Part shown: positions 27,448 through 36,939 of the stretch, one piece after another
Layout of the letters: each line of letters opens with the position of its first letter
How positions within the stretch are numbered: the first letter of the stretch is position 1
Assembly (NCBI GenBank): GCA_009827215.1
Contig: WUAJ01000002.1
Span: 1 to 42,315 of the forward strand
DNA length: 42,315 nucleotides
Origin: Phycisphaeraceae bacterium
Lineage (GTDB): Bacteria > Planctomycetota > Phycisphaerae > Phycisphaerales > UBA1924
Direction of reading: 5' to 3'
The notes under the pieces: model-generated
The model's input: the letters and a program-made list of their open reading frames with translations, nothing else
Told to the model about the DNA's origin: nothing
The model's database searches: none
Made by a program: the position numbers and the translations under genes

Positions 27448-28627
27448 CCGCCTGCGGGATCGCTTGAGCAGATTGATCGTTGGCGTTTGATACTTTGAGC
27501 AGCGCCGAAGCCGCGACCTTGGAGATGACGATCAGCGCCATGATGGTCGCGACGATTCCAGCGACAATCACCCAGCGTGGTTGGTCGAATCCGCCGTTCC
27601 ATCCAGTGAAGGACACACCAATGAGAACCGCCGCGAGTGTGCGTGGGGTCATCCCGATGACAGTGCCGAGCACGAAGACCCCACGAGAGACTCCCAGGCA
27701 TCCAAGGAAGAGGTTGGTGAGCGCGAACGGAGCGCTTGGAGATGCACGCAGGAGCGAGACGATCAGCACGGCACGCTTGGGACTCGCAGTCAGTAATGCA
27801 TCGCGTACCATCACGGCACGCGGAGATTTGTTGAGTTCATGCTCGACGCGATGACGAGCGACGCGGCGCACGAGTTCGTAACCGATCAATGACGCGCCAC
27901 CAAATCCGATGAGCGCCGCAGGGAGACCAAACGCGACCCCAAAGGTGTATCCCGCAAGGATCGCTTGTGAGACTGTCGGGAGGCATCCGAGTCCGGCGAG
28001 GATGATGAACGCGGCGGTGTAGATGCTGAGTCCAAGAATCAGTTGTGTGGTTGATCCCGCGCTTCCGACGAGTGCGGCGCTGATGGGTTCCATATTGAGT
28101 ACGAGCATGACACCCGCGAAGCTTGGTAGCGTTGCCCACGCAACGCCGAGGATCATCGCGGGACCGAGTCTGCGGAGCATGGCGCAGCCGCCTTTGAGTC
28201 GATCGCGTCCCATCTTGTGGACGAATCCGATCGCGAAGATCGTCGCGAGTGCTGCGGCAATGAATGGTGCGCGCTGCGGCGAGAGAAGCTGCGCGCTGAT
28301 CCATTCGCGCCAAGCGATCGGCATGATCTCGATCAGTGTCGGCATCGAGATCACCGCCGCGATGAGCGTGATGCTCCAGTAGAAACCCTGCATGATCAGG
28401 CGAGATCGGAGAGGTTTGGGTTGATCGGATCTGGTTGAAGCGCCGACCATCGCGCACGCCGCGGCACTCGCGAAAGAACTCGGACCACTGCACCCCTCGC
28501 AACGACACCCCTCGTCGCACCCGCTGTCTTCACTCGGAAGCACATGCAGATCGATCGCGACAGGTCGATCCGGCGCGGGAGCGATCCGCTCTTTCTCTAA
28601 TTGAGACTGTGTATCAACGACGGTCAT
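27440..28627 (-). CDS. VTT-domain (TVP38/TMEM64, DedA-like) membrane protein with Cys-rich N-terminus
   Basis: GCLPTVSQAILAGYTFGVAFGLPAALIGFGGASLIGY ... LLRASPSAPFALTNLFLG; paralog of next gene. Confidence 0.82.
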   Translation of the reverse strand: MTVVDTQSQLEKERIAPAPDRPVAIDLHVLPSEDSGCDEGCRCEGCSGPSSFASAAACAMVGASTRSDQPKPLRSRLIMQGFYWSITLIAAVISMPTLIEIMPIAWREWISAQLLSPQRAPFIAAALATIFAIGFVHKMGRDRLKGGCAMLRRLGPAMILGVAWATLPSFAGVMLVLNMEPISAALVGSAGSTTQLILGLSIYTAAFIILAGLGCLPTVSQAILAGYTFGVAFGLPAALIGFGGASLIGYELVRRVARHRVEHELNKSPRAVMVRDALLTASPKRAVLIVSLLRASPSAPFALTNLFLGCLGVSRGVFVLGTVIGMTPRTLAAVLIGVSFTGWNGGFDQPRWVIVAGIVATIMALIVISKVAASALLKVSNANDQSAQAIPQAVS

Positions 28628-28660
28628 CGGGGGATGGTAGACCCCTCAAGATGAGGTTTC

Positions 28661-29485
28661 TCAGTCGTTTGTGGATGGTTCTTCGTCGTGGCTCTCAGAA
28701 GCGGGATCCGCTGAATCGCTTGGCCCCATCGCTCTTTCGATCGCTTTGTTCGCCATGTTTCCCAAGAGCAGAAGCACGCCGATCATCAGAACGATGCCAG
28801 CGATAACGAGCCATTTGGGTTTGTCGTACTCGTCCCAGCTCTCGATCTGCGATCCGATCCAGACGGCCGCGAAGGTTCGCGGCGCCATCCCCACGATGGT
28901 CGCGATGACATAGGGGACGAGTTTCACTCCCGACACGGCCATGAAGCCGTTCATGAGCGAGAATGGAGACGCGGGCGAGACGCGCAGGAGCATGAGGATG
29001 CCTGTAGCGCGCCAGAAGCCGTGCTTGATAAACGCGTCGCGGACGATCTGTGCTTTGGGGTGACGATGGAGTTCTTTCTCGACGCGTTTGCGAGCGATGA
29101 GCAGCGCGATGCAGTATCCAATGATCGACGCGCCGGTGAATCCCGCGAGTGCGGCGGGGAATCCGAATCCGATCCCAAACGCGAATCCCGCGAGGATCGC
29201 TTGGGAGTAGGTCGGGAGGAATCCGACGCCTGCGGTGATGATGAAGATCCCGATGTACATCGCGAGACCGATCGCGAGTGATCCGCCGCCCTCTTGGTTG
29301 CGCTGGAGGAGGATGTCGGACGCTTTGGACATGTTGGCGAGCAGGAGGAACCCAGCAATCGCGGGCATCGCGGCCCAGAGGAATCCGAGGACCGCGGCGG
29401 GACCGAGACGGGAGACGATCGCGCCGAATGATTGGTTGGAGTCTTGTAATGACTCTGGAGCTTGGTTTGAAGGGGTTTCGGTCAT
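28661..29485 (-). CDS. VTT-domain (TVP38/TMEM64) membrane protein
   Basis: GFLPTYSQAILAGFAFGIGFGFPAALAGFTGASIIGY ... LLRVSPASPFSLMNGFMA; start MTETPSNQ at 29485. Confidence 0.85.
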   Translation of the reverse strand: MTETPSNQAPESLQDSNQSFGAIVSRLGPAAVLGFLWAAMPAIAGFLLLANMSKASDILLQRNQEGGGSLAIGLAMYIGIFIITAGVGFLPTYSQAILAGFAFGIGFGFPAALAGFTGASIIGYCIALLIARKRVEKELHRHPKAQIVRDAFIKHGFWRATGILMLLRVSPASPFSLMNGFMAVSGVKLVPYVIATIVGMAPRTFAAVWIGSQIESWDEYDKPKWLVIAGIVLMIGVLLLLGNMANKAIERAMGPSDSADPASESHDEEPSTND

Positions 29486-29542
29486 GGGGTGATGGTATGC
29501 GATGGATCTGAGTGAGAGATTGATGCGTATCTCTCCGATGGA

Positions 29543-30208
29543 ATGCATCGCGGATTGCTCATCGGAATGTATATTTTCGCCACAGTGATCGTACTGGGGT
29601 ATTTGGTTGACGCTCAGAATGTCCGAAGATGTTATGACATCGGGTTCCCAGCTTATTTTTTCGTAGAAATCGAAGACGGTGAGTACATCGTACAAAATGA
29701 GGATGAGTATTCCCTTGAACATGACTCAGACGCATGGTTCTCAGGAATCAACTTGTACGCTAGACCAAAGAGAACCCGAGGGCCTGTCAAGAACGGTTTC
29801 ACTTTCTACTACACATGCAGTTTCATGGAATCTCAATCAGATGTCCGGATATATGACTTAGGAGAGCATTCGGAAAAAGAACTCCAGCGCGTATACGAAG
29901 CATGTCTTGCATATGCGAAGGCCCATCCTGTGTACGCACCCTATCGCCCTGGTGAACCCGCAACGGTCATATTTGATTCTGCTCAGATGATCAAATGCGG
30001 CGCAGGGCTCGCCTCTTACTTGGGACTGCCAGCATTGGTCACTTGGATGATCTCGTATGTGGTTTCTGCTGAGAAGATGAGTTCAAGCTCATACAGACGA
30101 GAACACATGCTCTGTGTACATTGCGCCTACGAAATCGAAGGGCTCACCTCGCCTATCTGCCCTGAATGCGGCAAGGAGCATGGTTCAAAGATCGGAGAGC
30201 CCGCCTAA
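29543..30208 (+). CDS. Hypothetical membrane protein with C-terminal zinc ribbon
   Basis: CVHCAYEIEGLTSPICPECGKEHG; TM helices near both ends. Confidence 0.65.
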   Translation: MHRGLLIGMYIFATVIVLGYLVDAQNVRRCYDIGFPAYFFVEIEDGEYIVQNEDEYSLEHDSDAWFSGINLYARPKRTRGPVKNGFTFYYTCSFMESQSDVRIYDLGEHSEKELQRVYEACLAYAKAHPVYAPYRPGEPATVIFDSAQMIKCGAGLASYLGLPALVTWMISYVVSAEKMSSSSYRREHMLCVHCAYEIEGLTSPICPECGKEHGSKIGEPA

Positions 30209-30291
30209 ACTCTCGTATCGTTCGGAGGTTTCGGGCGATTGACACCCTGTTTCCCCCTGTGCCAACGCATGGGATTGAGGAGAGTTTCGGC

Positions 30292-31224
30292 ATGATCCCG
30301 CACCCGCCGCCCCGTGAGAGTTCTTTAGGTTTCTTGTACCTGCCGCCATTTCGCGTGCAGGGGTATTCCGTCGCGGGTGAAGCGACGGCGATCTCGATCC
30401 CTGAGATGGATGTCTGCTTCGATATGGGCAAAGCGTTCCGCGCGCATCTTGCTCCGAAGTACTGCGTACTCTCGCACGGGCACATGGACCACATCGGTGG
30501 TCTCGCCTACTGGTGCTCGCAGCGCAACTTCCAGGGGATGGGGCCGGGGACGATTATCTGTGACAAGCGCATCGAGGACGATGTCCGCGAGATGATGAAC
30601 GGCTTCCACAAGCTCGAACGGCAGCAGACCCCCTACGAACTCATCGCGATTGAAGAAGGTGAAGATTTCGAGATCAAGAACAACATCGTGCTGCGTCCGT
30701 TCCACACAGAACACACCTGTCCGAGCATGGGGTACTCGATCATCGAGAAACGCACAAAGCTCAAACCAGAGCTCGCGGGACTCCCTCAAGAGAAGATCAA
30801 AGAACTGCGACAGCGCGGCGAGGAGATCGTCAACCACTTCGAGGTCCCGCTCGTTGCCTACACAGGGGACACGCTCCCAGGGGCGCACCTGCTGACTCCA
30901 GAGGTGATGAACGCGCAGATCATCATCAGCGAGTGCACCTTCTTTGAACCCGATCACACCAAACGCGCGAAGGTCGGGATGCACATGCATGTCAACGACA
31001 TCGCGGAATGGCTCAAAGTCGCGCAGTGCGAGCACATGGTGCTCTGTCATGTCTCGCGCCGGACACACATGGGACAAGCACGCAAGGCGCTGATGTCCGT
31101 CGCCGGGAAAGAACTGTGCGAGCGTGTGCACTTCCTGATGGATCATCGCACCAATCGCGAGCGCTACGAGGTGCAAGCGGAAGAAGCGCGGAAGATGGAA
31201 GAAGAACTCGCGAATCGCGACTGA
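30292..31224 (+). CDS. MBL-fold metallohydrolase, RNase Z-like
   Basis: LSHGHMDHIGGLAYW metal motif, FHTEHTCPSMGYSI, AYTGDT; start at 30292 after GAGGAGAG. Confidence 0.82.
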   Translation: MIPHPPPRESSLGFLYLPPFRVQGYSVAGEATAISIPEMDVCFDMGKAFRAHLAPKYCVLSHGHMDHIGGLAYWCSQRNFQGMGPGTIICDKRIEDDVREMMNGFHKLERQQTPYELIAIEEGEDFEIKNNIVLRPFHTEHTCPSMGYSIIEKRTKLKPELAGLPQEKIKELRQRGEEIVNHFEVPLVAYTGDTLPGAHLLTPEVMNAQIIISECTFFEPDHTKRAKVGMHMHVNDIAEWLKVAQCEHMVLCHVSRRTHMGQARKALMSVAGKELCERVHFLMDHRTNRERYEVQAEEARKMEEELANRD

Positions 31225-31247
31225 TCCGGATCGGATCTATCCTCAAC

Positions 31248-31811
31248 TTACTCGTCGACGCCCAGATCCTGCTTGGTGAACAGCGCATGGAACTCGACTC
31301 CCGCGCCCTCGATGTTCTCGCGTGCGCCCTCTTGTCGATCGATCACGCTGATGATCGCGGGGACTTTCGCACCCAGCGACTTGAGCACTTCCACAGCTTC
31401 GAGTGCCTGACCTCCGGTCGTCGCGACATCTTCGACGAAGATCACAACATCGCCCTCGTTGACTTCCCCTTCGACCTGCTTCGCTGTGCCGTAGTCTTTC
31501 TTCGCGTTGCGGACGAAGATCGCGGGTTTCTTGGTATTCATCGATGCGATGGTCACAAGCGGGATCCCTCCGAGTTCGGCGCCAGCGAGGCGTGTGACTG
31601 AGCCGTGGGTTTGCTCGATCTGGGAGATGACCTGACCAAACAGGGGTCCGAGTTCTTCGAGGATCTCCGGCTTGGTGGAGAACTTGTACTTGTCGAGGTA
31701 ATACGAACTCGTGCGACCTGAGCGAAGGGTGAACTCTCCACGCAGGAGCGAAGCGTTGGCGATTCGTTGAGCGAGTGGGGAGATCGGTTTGGTCGAAGAC
31801 TCAGAACTCAT
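31248..31811 (-). CDS. pyrE: Orotate phosphoribosyltransferase
   Basis: FTLRSGRTSSYYLDKYKF, PRPP motif VVIFVEDVATTGGQALEAVEVL. Confidence 0.93.
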   Translation of the reverse strand: MSSESSTKPISPLAQRIANASLLRGEFTLRSGRTSSYYLDKYKFSTKPEILEELGPLFGQVISQIEQTHGSVTRLAGAELGGIPLVTIASMNTKKPAIFVRNAKKDYGTAKQVEGEVNEGDVVIFVEDVATTGGQALEAVEVLKSLGAKVPAIISVIDRQEGARENIEGAGVEFHALFTKQDLGVDE

Positions 31812-32103
31812 GAAGGTGCTCCGCTTTGATGGGGTGTTGATCGGTGGATGGTCCGGGAATTATGGGCGTAGGTGCATGAAAAACCTAGATTTGGACGGTT
31901 TTTTCTCGTGCAAGCGTCATAATTGCTTCCCCAGTGCGTTTGGGGTGTTGAGCCCCACTTGGGGATGAAGCATCCCCTCATGCACGCCGATATATGTTGT
32001 TCGGCCAGGGATGGTGAGGTCGATGGGTCGTGTGGCGGCATAGGTGCCGTGAACCCGTCAGGAACAAACATGAACGCTTGAAGGATTCGGGAGGATCTCC
32101 ACT

Positions 32104-33285
32104 ATGAAGTTGAATGCACGCCAAATCTGGTTGATCGCTGGTCTGTCCATGGGAATGCTCGGCTCGAGCACACTGGCGCAGGTCGCTCCGCCGCCGACAG
32201 AGTCGAAGAAGGAAGAGCCCGCGGCTCAACCTGAAGCTGGTGCAGCACAAAGCGAAGCAACTGAATCGACTCAACCACAGGCACAACCAGAGAAGCGTCC
32301 ATTGATGACGCATACACCTGGTGCGAACCAGACCGGTACAGAGAATCTCCCAACGAGCACGCCATATCCAAAGCTGCTCGCGAAGGACGAGAATGGGAAG
32401 ATCATCCGCCTGACCGAACTCCCTGACATTCTGGCGCTGCGCTCTAACCCAACGGTTGGTCAGCGTTCAGTGACCGCGATCATGCCCGTGCTCTACGGGC
32501 GACGCGCTCGCTTTGAGCGTCTGGTGATCGATAACCTCGACCTCTACTGGATGGTGACTGATGGCCGTCTGGAAACGATGGATCTCAACGACATCAAGAA
32601 GATGTCTGAGGTTGCTGAGATGATCAAGCCGCTCGTGGGTCGCACGACGCTCTCGCAAGAACTCCGCAACCGTGGAATCCTGACTCGTACGCAAGCAGGA
32701 ATGAACGAGTACATCGTCAACGAGTACAAGCAAGGGATCACGACTGAGATTCAGTTCGAGTCCGAAGAACCACTCAGCGAGATCATGCGATTCATCCTGC
32801 AAGACTCGATCCACGAGACCATCCAAGCCTATCGCGCGATGCTCGCGGAACTCTCCTTCCAGGTCGCCGATCTGGTGAAAGAGACACAACTCTCTTCATC
32901 CGCAGCAATCGCTCTTGCCGACTTGCAAGCACCACTCGCGGACAACAAGGAAGAGCAGCAAGCACACCTCGCGAAGCTCGATGAAGCGTTCCGCGCTCTG
33001 AGTCTCGAAGAAGGCATCGAGCTGCTGACCGCGATGCGCAATCAACGAAAGAACCCTGACATCTCACCTGCGATCCAAGAGATCAATGTCATGCACGATC
33101 GCAAGGTCGATATGAGCGAGAAAGAAGGATACTTCGAAGGCGAGATCCGCTATCAAGACGGTCGCGTGATCAAAACGAAAGAAACCAAAGCCGCTCATAA
33201 AGAGAAACTTGATCAGACAACAGAAGAGCTTGAAAAAGCGAAGGAAGGTAAGTCTGATGGCGCCGGAGTTCCGGTCGACGATTAA
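32104..33285 (+). CDS. Secreted hypothetical protein
   Basis: Signal peptide MKLNARQIWLIAGLSMGMLGSSTLAQ, low-complexity PEAQ linker, long helical domain. Confidence 0.7.
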   Translation: MKLNARQIWLIAGLSMGMLGSSTLAQVAPPPTESKKEEPAAQPEAGAAQSEATESTQPQAQPEKRPLMTHTPGANQTGTENLPTSTPYPKLLAKDENGKIIRLTELPDILALRSNPTVGQRSVTAIMPVLYGRRARFERLVIDNLDLYWMVTDGRLETMDLNDIKKMSEVAEMIKPLVGRTTLSQELRNRGILTRTQAGMNEYIVNEYKQGITTEIQFESEEPLSEIMRFILQDSIHETIQAYRAMLAELSFQVADLVKETQLSSSAAIALADLQAPLADNKEEQQAHLAKLDEAFRALSLEEGIELLTAMRNQRKNPDISPAIQEINVMHDRKVDMSEKEGYFEGEIRYQDGRVIKTKETKAAHKEKLDQTTEELEKAKEGKSDGAGVPVDD

Positions 33286-33315
33286 TCCAAATCACATCCT
33301 CTACTGTGAATCAGA

Positions 33316-33344
33316 AAACACCCGGCTTTCATCGCCGGGTGTTT
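33316..33344. terminator. Bidirectional terminator
   Basis: AAACACCCGGC-TTTCATC-GCCGGGTGTTT, 11-bp perfect stem between convergent genes. Confidence 0.85.
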
Positions 33345-33365
33345 CTACATAGAAACAGCTGTTGA

Positions 33366-35009
33366 TCAATCCGCGCGTGGACGCATCATCGGGAACGGGA
33401 GCACATCGCGGATCGTGCGCGAGTTGCTCAGCAGCATCACCAAACGATCGATCCCGAGTCCGAGACCTCCCGCTGGAGGCATCCCAACCTTCAGCGCGTT
33501 GATGAAGTCCTCGTCGAAGTTGCGGAATGTGGATTCCTCGTCATCCACTCCCGCGAGTTGCTCGCGGAACTTCGACTCTTGGATATCCGGATCGTTCAGC
33601 TCTGTGTACGCTGGACCGATCTCCATACCACCAATGAATAGGTCCCAACGCTCGGCGAGCGGGATCGTGTCATCCATCGTGTCCGCTTTGGGTCGTGTGA
33701 GTGGCGAGAGTGCCGCGGGGTAATCCAACACGAAGGTCGGCTTGCTCGGATCGATCGTCGCTTCCGCGACTTCCTCGAACAGTTCGTTGACCACGAAGAT
33801 GTCCGCGATCGGAGTACCGTCTTCGCTCTTGGTTTTGAATCCACGCTTGGTTGCTTCTTCGCGAGCACGATCGAGATCGTCGAACTCGAATCCCAGCGCA
33901 TTCTTGAAGAGTGCTTTGTAGGTGATACGCTCGAACGGTGCTTCGTAGTTGATGTTCAGATCACCAAACGGCATGGAGTCGACGCTGCTTCCGGTCGCTT
34001 GTGCCGCGGTCCGCGCCATCTCACGCACCAAACCCTCAGCGATCTCGCGCATTGTTTCGTAGTTCCCGAACGCTTGGTAGAGCTCGAGACTCGTGAACTC
34101 AGGATTGTGCGACTTGTCGAGCCCCTCGTTGCGAAAGTTTCGGCTGACCTCGAATACGCGAGGCATCCCGCCGACGAGCAGACGCTTGAGGTACAGCTCC
34201 GGCGCGATGCGGAGCGAGAGCGGGATATCCAGCGCATTCATGTGCGTGAAGAACGGACGCGCCGCGGCTCCTCCAGCTTGTGTCTGGAGCACAGGCGTAT
34301 CGACCTCGACAAATCCGAGTCGATCGAGGTTGCTGCGGAGCGCTTTCATCAGCTCGCCGCGGAGCATGAAGACGCGTGTGGTTTCTGGATTGACCCACAT
34401 ATCCAGATAGCGCTGTCGATAGCGCATCTCCGTATCAGTGAGTCCAGCGTGTTTTTCTGGAGGAGGGACGAGACACTTGCTCGCCGGGACGAGCGTATCG
34501 GCCCAGCAGGTGACCTCTCCGGTATTGGTCATCGTGAGTGGTCCCTCGGCGATAACGATGTCTCCGAGATCGAGCTTCTTCGCGAGTCCGAATCCTTGCT
34601 CGTCACAGTCACGCTTGGACACCGCGATCTGAAACGCGTCGCGCGAGTGATCACGGAGGTTGAGCCAAACGAGTTTGCCGTTGTCGCGCGCGAGCACGAC
34701 GCGTCCCGCGACTTTGACGCGTGGACGATCATCGACCAGTTCTGGGAGATCGCTCTCGCTGATATCGGGATTGTCGCGTTTCGCTTGCTTGCGCGCCTGG
34801 TTCGCGTCTTTGTTCGCTTGATCCGCGGCTTCGTCGTACGCGCTGTGCGCCTGCTCAAGATTGAGCAGATCATCGGTCCGCTGTCCATAGGGAAGCAGAC
34901 CGAGCGCGGCGATGTCGTCGCGATTGGCGCGGCGCTGGAGCTCAAGGCGGTGCAGATCCTGCGATTCGGATTGCACGGTATTCGGGGTTTCGGTCGTTTG
35001 GTCACTCAT
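33366..35009 (-). CDS. lysS: Lysyl-tRNA synthetase (class II)
   Basis: YRQRYLDMWVNPETTRVFMLR, FRNEGLDKSHNPEFTSLE, GLGLGIDRLVMLL motif 3. Confidence 0.96.
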   Translation of the reverse strand: MSDQTTETPNTVQSESQDLHRLELQRRANRDDIAALGLLPYGQRTDDLLNLEQAHSAYDEAADQANKDANQARKQAKRDNPDISESDLPELVDDRPRVKVAGRVVLARDNGKLVWLNLRDHSRDAFQIAVSKRDCDEQGFGLAKKLDLGDIVIAEGPLTMTNTGEVTCWADTLVPASKCLVPPPEKHAGLTDTEMRYRQRYLDMWVNPETTRVFMLRGELMKALRSNLDRLGFVEVDTPVLQTQAGGAAARPFFTHMNALDIPLSLRIAPELYLKRLLVGGMPRVFEVSRNFRNEGLDKSHNPEFTSLELYQAFGNYETMREIAEGLVREMARTAAQATGSSVDSMPFGDLNINYEAPFERITYKALFKNALGFEFDDLDRAREEATKRGFKTKSEDGTPIADIFVVNELFEEVAEATIDPSKPTFVLDYPAALSPLTRPKADTMDDTIPLAERWDLFIGGMEIGPAYTELNDPDIQESKFREQLAGVDDEESTFRNFDEDFINALKVGMPPAGGLGLGIDRLVMLLSNSRTIRDVLPFPMMRPRAD

Positions 35010-35074
35010 CGTTTCGATGGTATTCACGCAAGATCGAGTCGGGACGATCCGACGAGCGCGATGCTCGCTTCTGA

Positions 35075-35539
35075 TCAGCTTTTCTGTCCCAGAGTCAGCT
35101 CGACGACGGCGGTCATCTTCTCATCACAAAGCGGCATCGTCCCTCCCAGGTCGCTGATCAGATCCGCCATGGAAACACCGGAGAACTGCTTGATGAGTAT
35201 GTCGATCGCTTCATCGAGCTTGTGGTGCAGAGGACACAACGCCGAGGTGTGGTTCTTGAGATCGAGGGGACAGCACTTGATGCGTTGGATTGGATCAATT
35301 GCGTTGATCACATCGAGCATGCTGACCTCGCTCGCGGGACGCGAGAGCCGATATCCCCCACCAACGCCACGCCGGCCTGTGACGATTTCCGAGCGTGCAA
35401 GGAGCTGGAGCACCTTTGCGAGGTAGTTCATCGGAACCTTCGTCATCTCCGCGAGTTCCGATGTGGACACCAAACCATCAGGGCGATATGCCAAACAGAT
35501 GGTCGCACGCAATGCGTATTCAGTGGTTTGCGAGAGCAA
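35075..35539 (-). CDS. Rrf2-family transcriptional regulator with putative Fe-S cysteines
   Basis: MLSQTTEYALRATICLAY...GVGGGYRLSRP...CCPLDLKNHTSALCPLHHKLDEA. Confidence 0.93.
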   Translation of the reverse strand: MLSQTTEYALRATICLAYRPDGLVSTSELAEMTKVPMNYLAKVLQLLARSEIVTGRRGVGGGYRLSRPASEVSMLDVINAIDPIQRIKCCPLDLKNHTSALCPLHHKLDEAIDILIKQFSGVSMADLISDLGGTMPLCDEKMTAVVELTLGQKS

Positions 35540-35559
35540 TCGGACCTCCAGGTATCCAT

Positions 35560-35616
35560 TGACCTTACTGGGTCATCACCAAGACTACAAGTCTGCAACT
35601 ATATTGGAATGATTCC
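35560..35616. promoter_or_regulatory. Three inverted repeats upstream of the Rrf2 gene
   Basis: TGACC-TTACTG-GGTCA; AGACT-ACA-AGTCT; GGAAT-G-ATTCC. Confidence 0.45.
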
Positions 35617-35681
35617 GAGTTGCAGTGAAATTCTATCGAGATCCTTCAAAATTCTGACCAATCGGTCTGTTTTGGAATCGT

Positions 35682-36767
35682 TCAAGAACCTCCGACGACG
35701 CTCCGCAGCGCATCGCGGGAATGGTCATCAAGCCCGTCCGCTGGGACGAGTTGGAGCAGATTGTCGATCACATCCTCCGTCGAAACCTGATCCGCTTGTG
35801 CGTTGAAGTTGAGCACGATGCGATGACGCAGCACTGGATGCGCGATCGCGCGGATCGTCTCAACACTCACCAATCCATCCCCAACAAGCATCGCGTGCGC
35901 CTTGGCGGCATGGACCAACGCTTCGCTGGCGCGAGGACCGGCTCCCCACGACACATAGTCGCGGACCATGTCTGGGATTCCCGATGCGTCTGATTCATTG
36001 ACGCGCGTGGCGCGGACCAGTCGTAGTGCGTATTTACATACATGCTCTGGGACTGGGGTGTGCTTGATGATCTTCTGCGCTTCAAGAATCCGATCCGGAC
36101 CAACCACGGCATTCACTGGATCCTCGCCTTTGGTGGCGCTTCGTTTGATTACTTCCAGTTCTTCCGCTTCAGTCGGATAGCGCACGAGGATCTGGAACAT
36201 GAATCGGTCGAGCTGTGCTTCAGGGAGTGGATAGGTCCCTTCTTGCTCGAGTGGGTTCTGCGTCGCGAGCACGAAGAACGGATCTGGGAGCGCGTGGCGC
36301 TGACCACCAGCCGTGACTTGTCGCTCTTGCATCGCTTCGAGCAGCGCCGCTTGGGTCTTTGGAGGTGTTCTATTGATTTCGTCGGCGAGGATCACGCTCG
36401 AGAAGATCGGGCCGGGAACGAAACGGAGCGATCGCTGTCCCGTCGCTTTGTCTTCTTCGATCACTTCGGTTCCTGTGATGTCTGAAGGCATGAGATCAGG
36501 TGTGAACTGAATGCGATTGAAATCAAGCTCCATCGCTTGCGCGATCGTGGAGATAACGAGTGTCTTTGCGAGTCCTGGAACGCCGACGAGCATCGCGTGT
36601 CCTCTGGAGAAGACCGCCATGAGGATCTGATCGATGACCTCGTCTTGTCCGACGATGACCTTGCTGATCTCTGATTTGAGCAGGTCGTAGCTCTCGCGGA
36701 CCAGTGCGATCATCTCCTCGCCTGATCTGGAGCCTGATCTGGAGTTGGTTTCGTGGTTCTCGGACAT
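35682..36767 (-). CDS. MoxR-family AAA+ ATPase
   Basis: VGQDEVIDQILMAVFSRGHAMLVGVPGLAKTLVISTIAQAM; FVLATQNPLEQEGTYPLPEAQLDRF. Start moved to 36767 (AAGGAGGAACCGATATG). Confidence 0.94.
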   Translation of the reverse strand: MSENHETNSRSGSRSGEEMIALVRESYDLLKSEISKVIVGQDEVIDQILMAVFSRGHAMLVGVPGLAKTLVISTIAQAMELDFNRIQFTPDLMPSDITGTEVIEEDKATGQRSLRFVPGPIFSSVILADEINRTPPKTQAALLEAMQERQVTAGGQRHALPDPFFVLATQNPLEQEGTYPLPEAQLDRFMFQILVRYPTEAEELEVIKRSATKGEDPVNAVVGPDRILEAQKIIKHTPVPEHVCKYALRLVRATRVNESDASGIPDMVRDYVSWGAGPRASEALVHAAKAHAMLVGDGLVSVETIRAIAHPVLRHRIVLNFNAQADQVSTEDVIDNLLQLVPADGLDDHSRDALRSVVGGS

Positions 36768-36869
36768 ATCGGTTCCTCCTTGAATCGGATCCTGACTCAC
36801 ATCATACCGATCGGACGGACCATCGGTGCTTGGATTGCATCGTTGGTCGGATTGAAGCTCGAACAGTTC

Positions 36870-36939
36870 AAAAAAAGATGGCGGCTGCACGGGGTCTCGT
36901 CGCGCAGCCGCCGGGGAACGGTTCTGGAGTACAGAACCG
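36870..36939 (-). terminator. Tandem hairpins, second with T-run, ending the PDZ-protein transcript
   Basis: Minus strand: CGGTTCTG-TACTC-CAGAACCG, then GGCGGCTGC-N15-GCAGCCGCC-ATC-TTTTTTT. Confidence 0.75.

Noticed and set aside
33999-35426. 475-aa plus-strand ORF antisense to lysS and Rrf2
   Set aside because: Lies over two confidently assigned genes on the other strand; low-complexity antisense-like composition.
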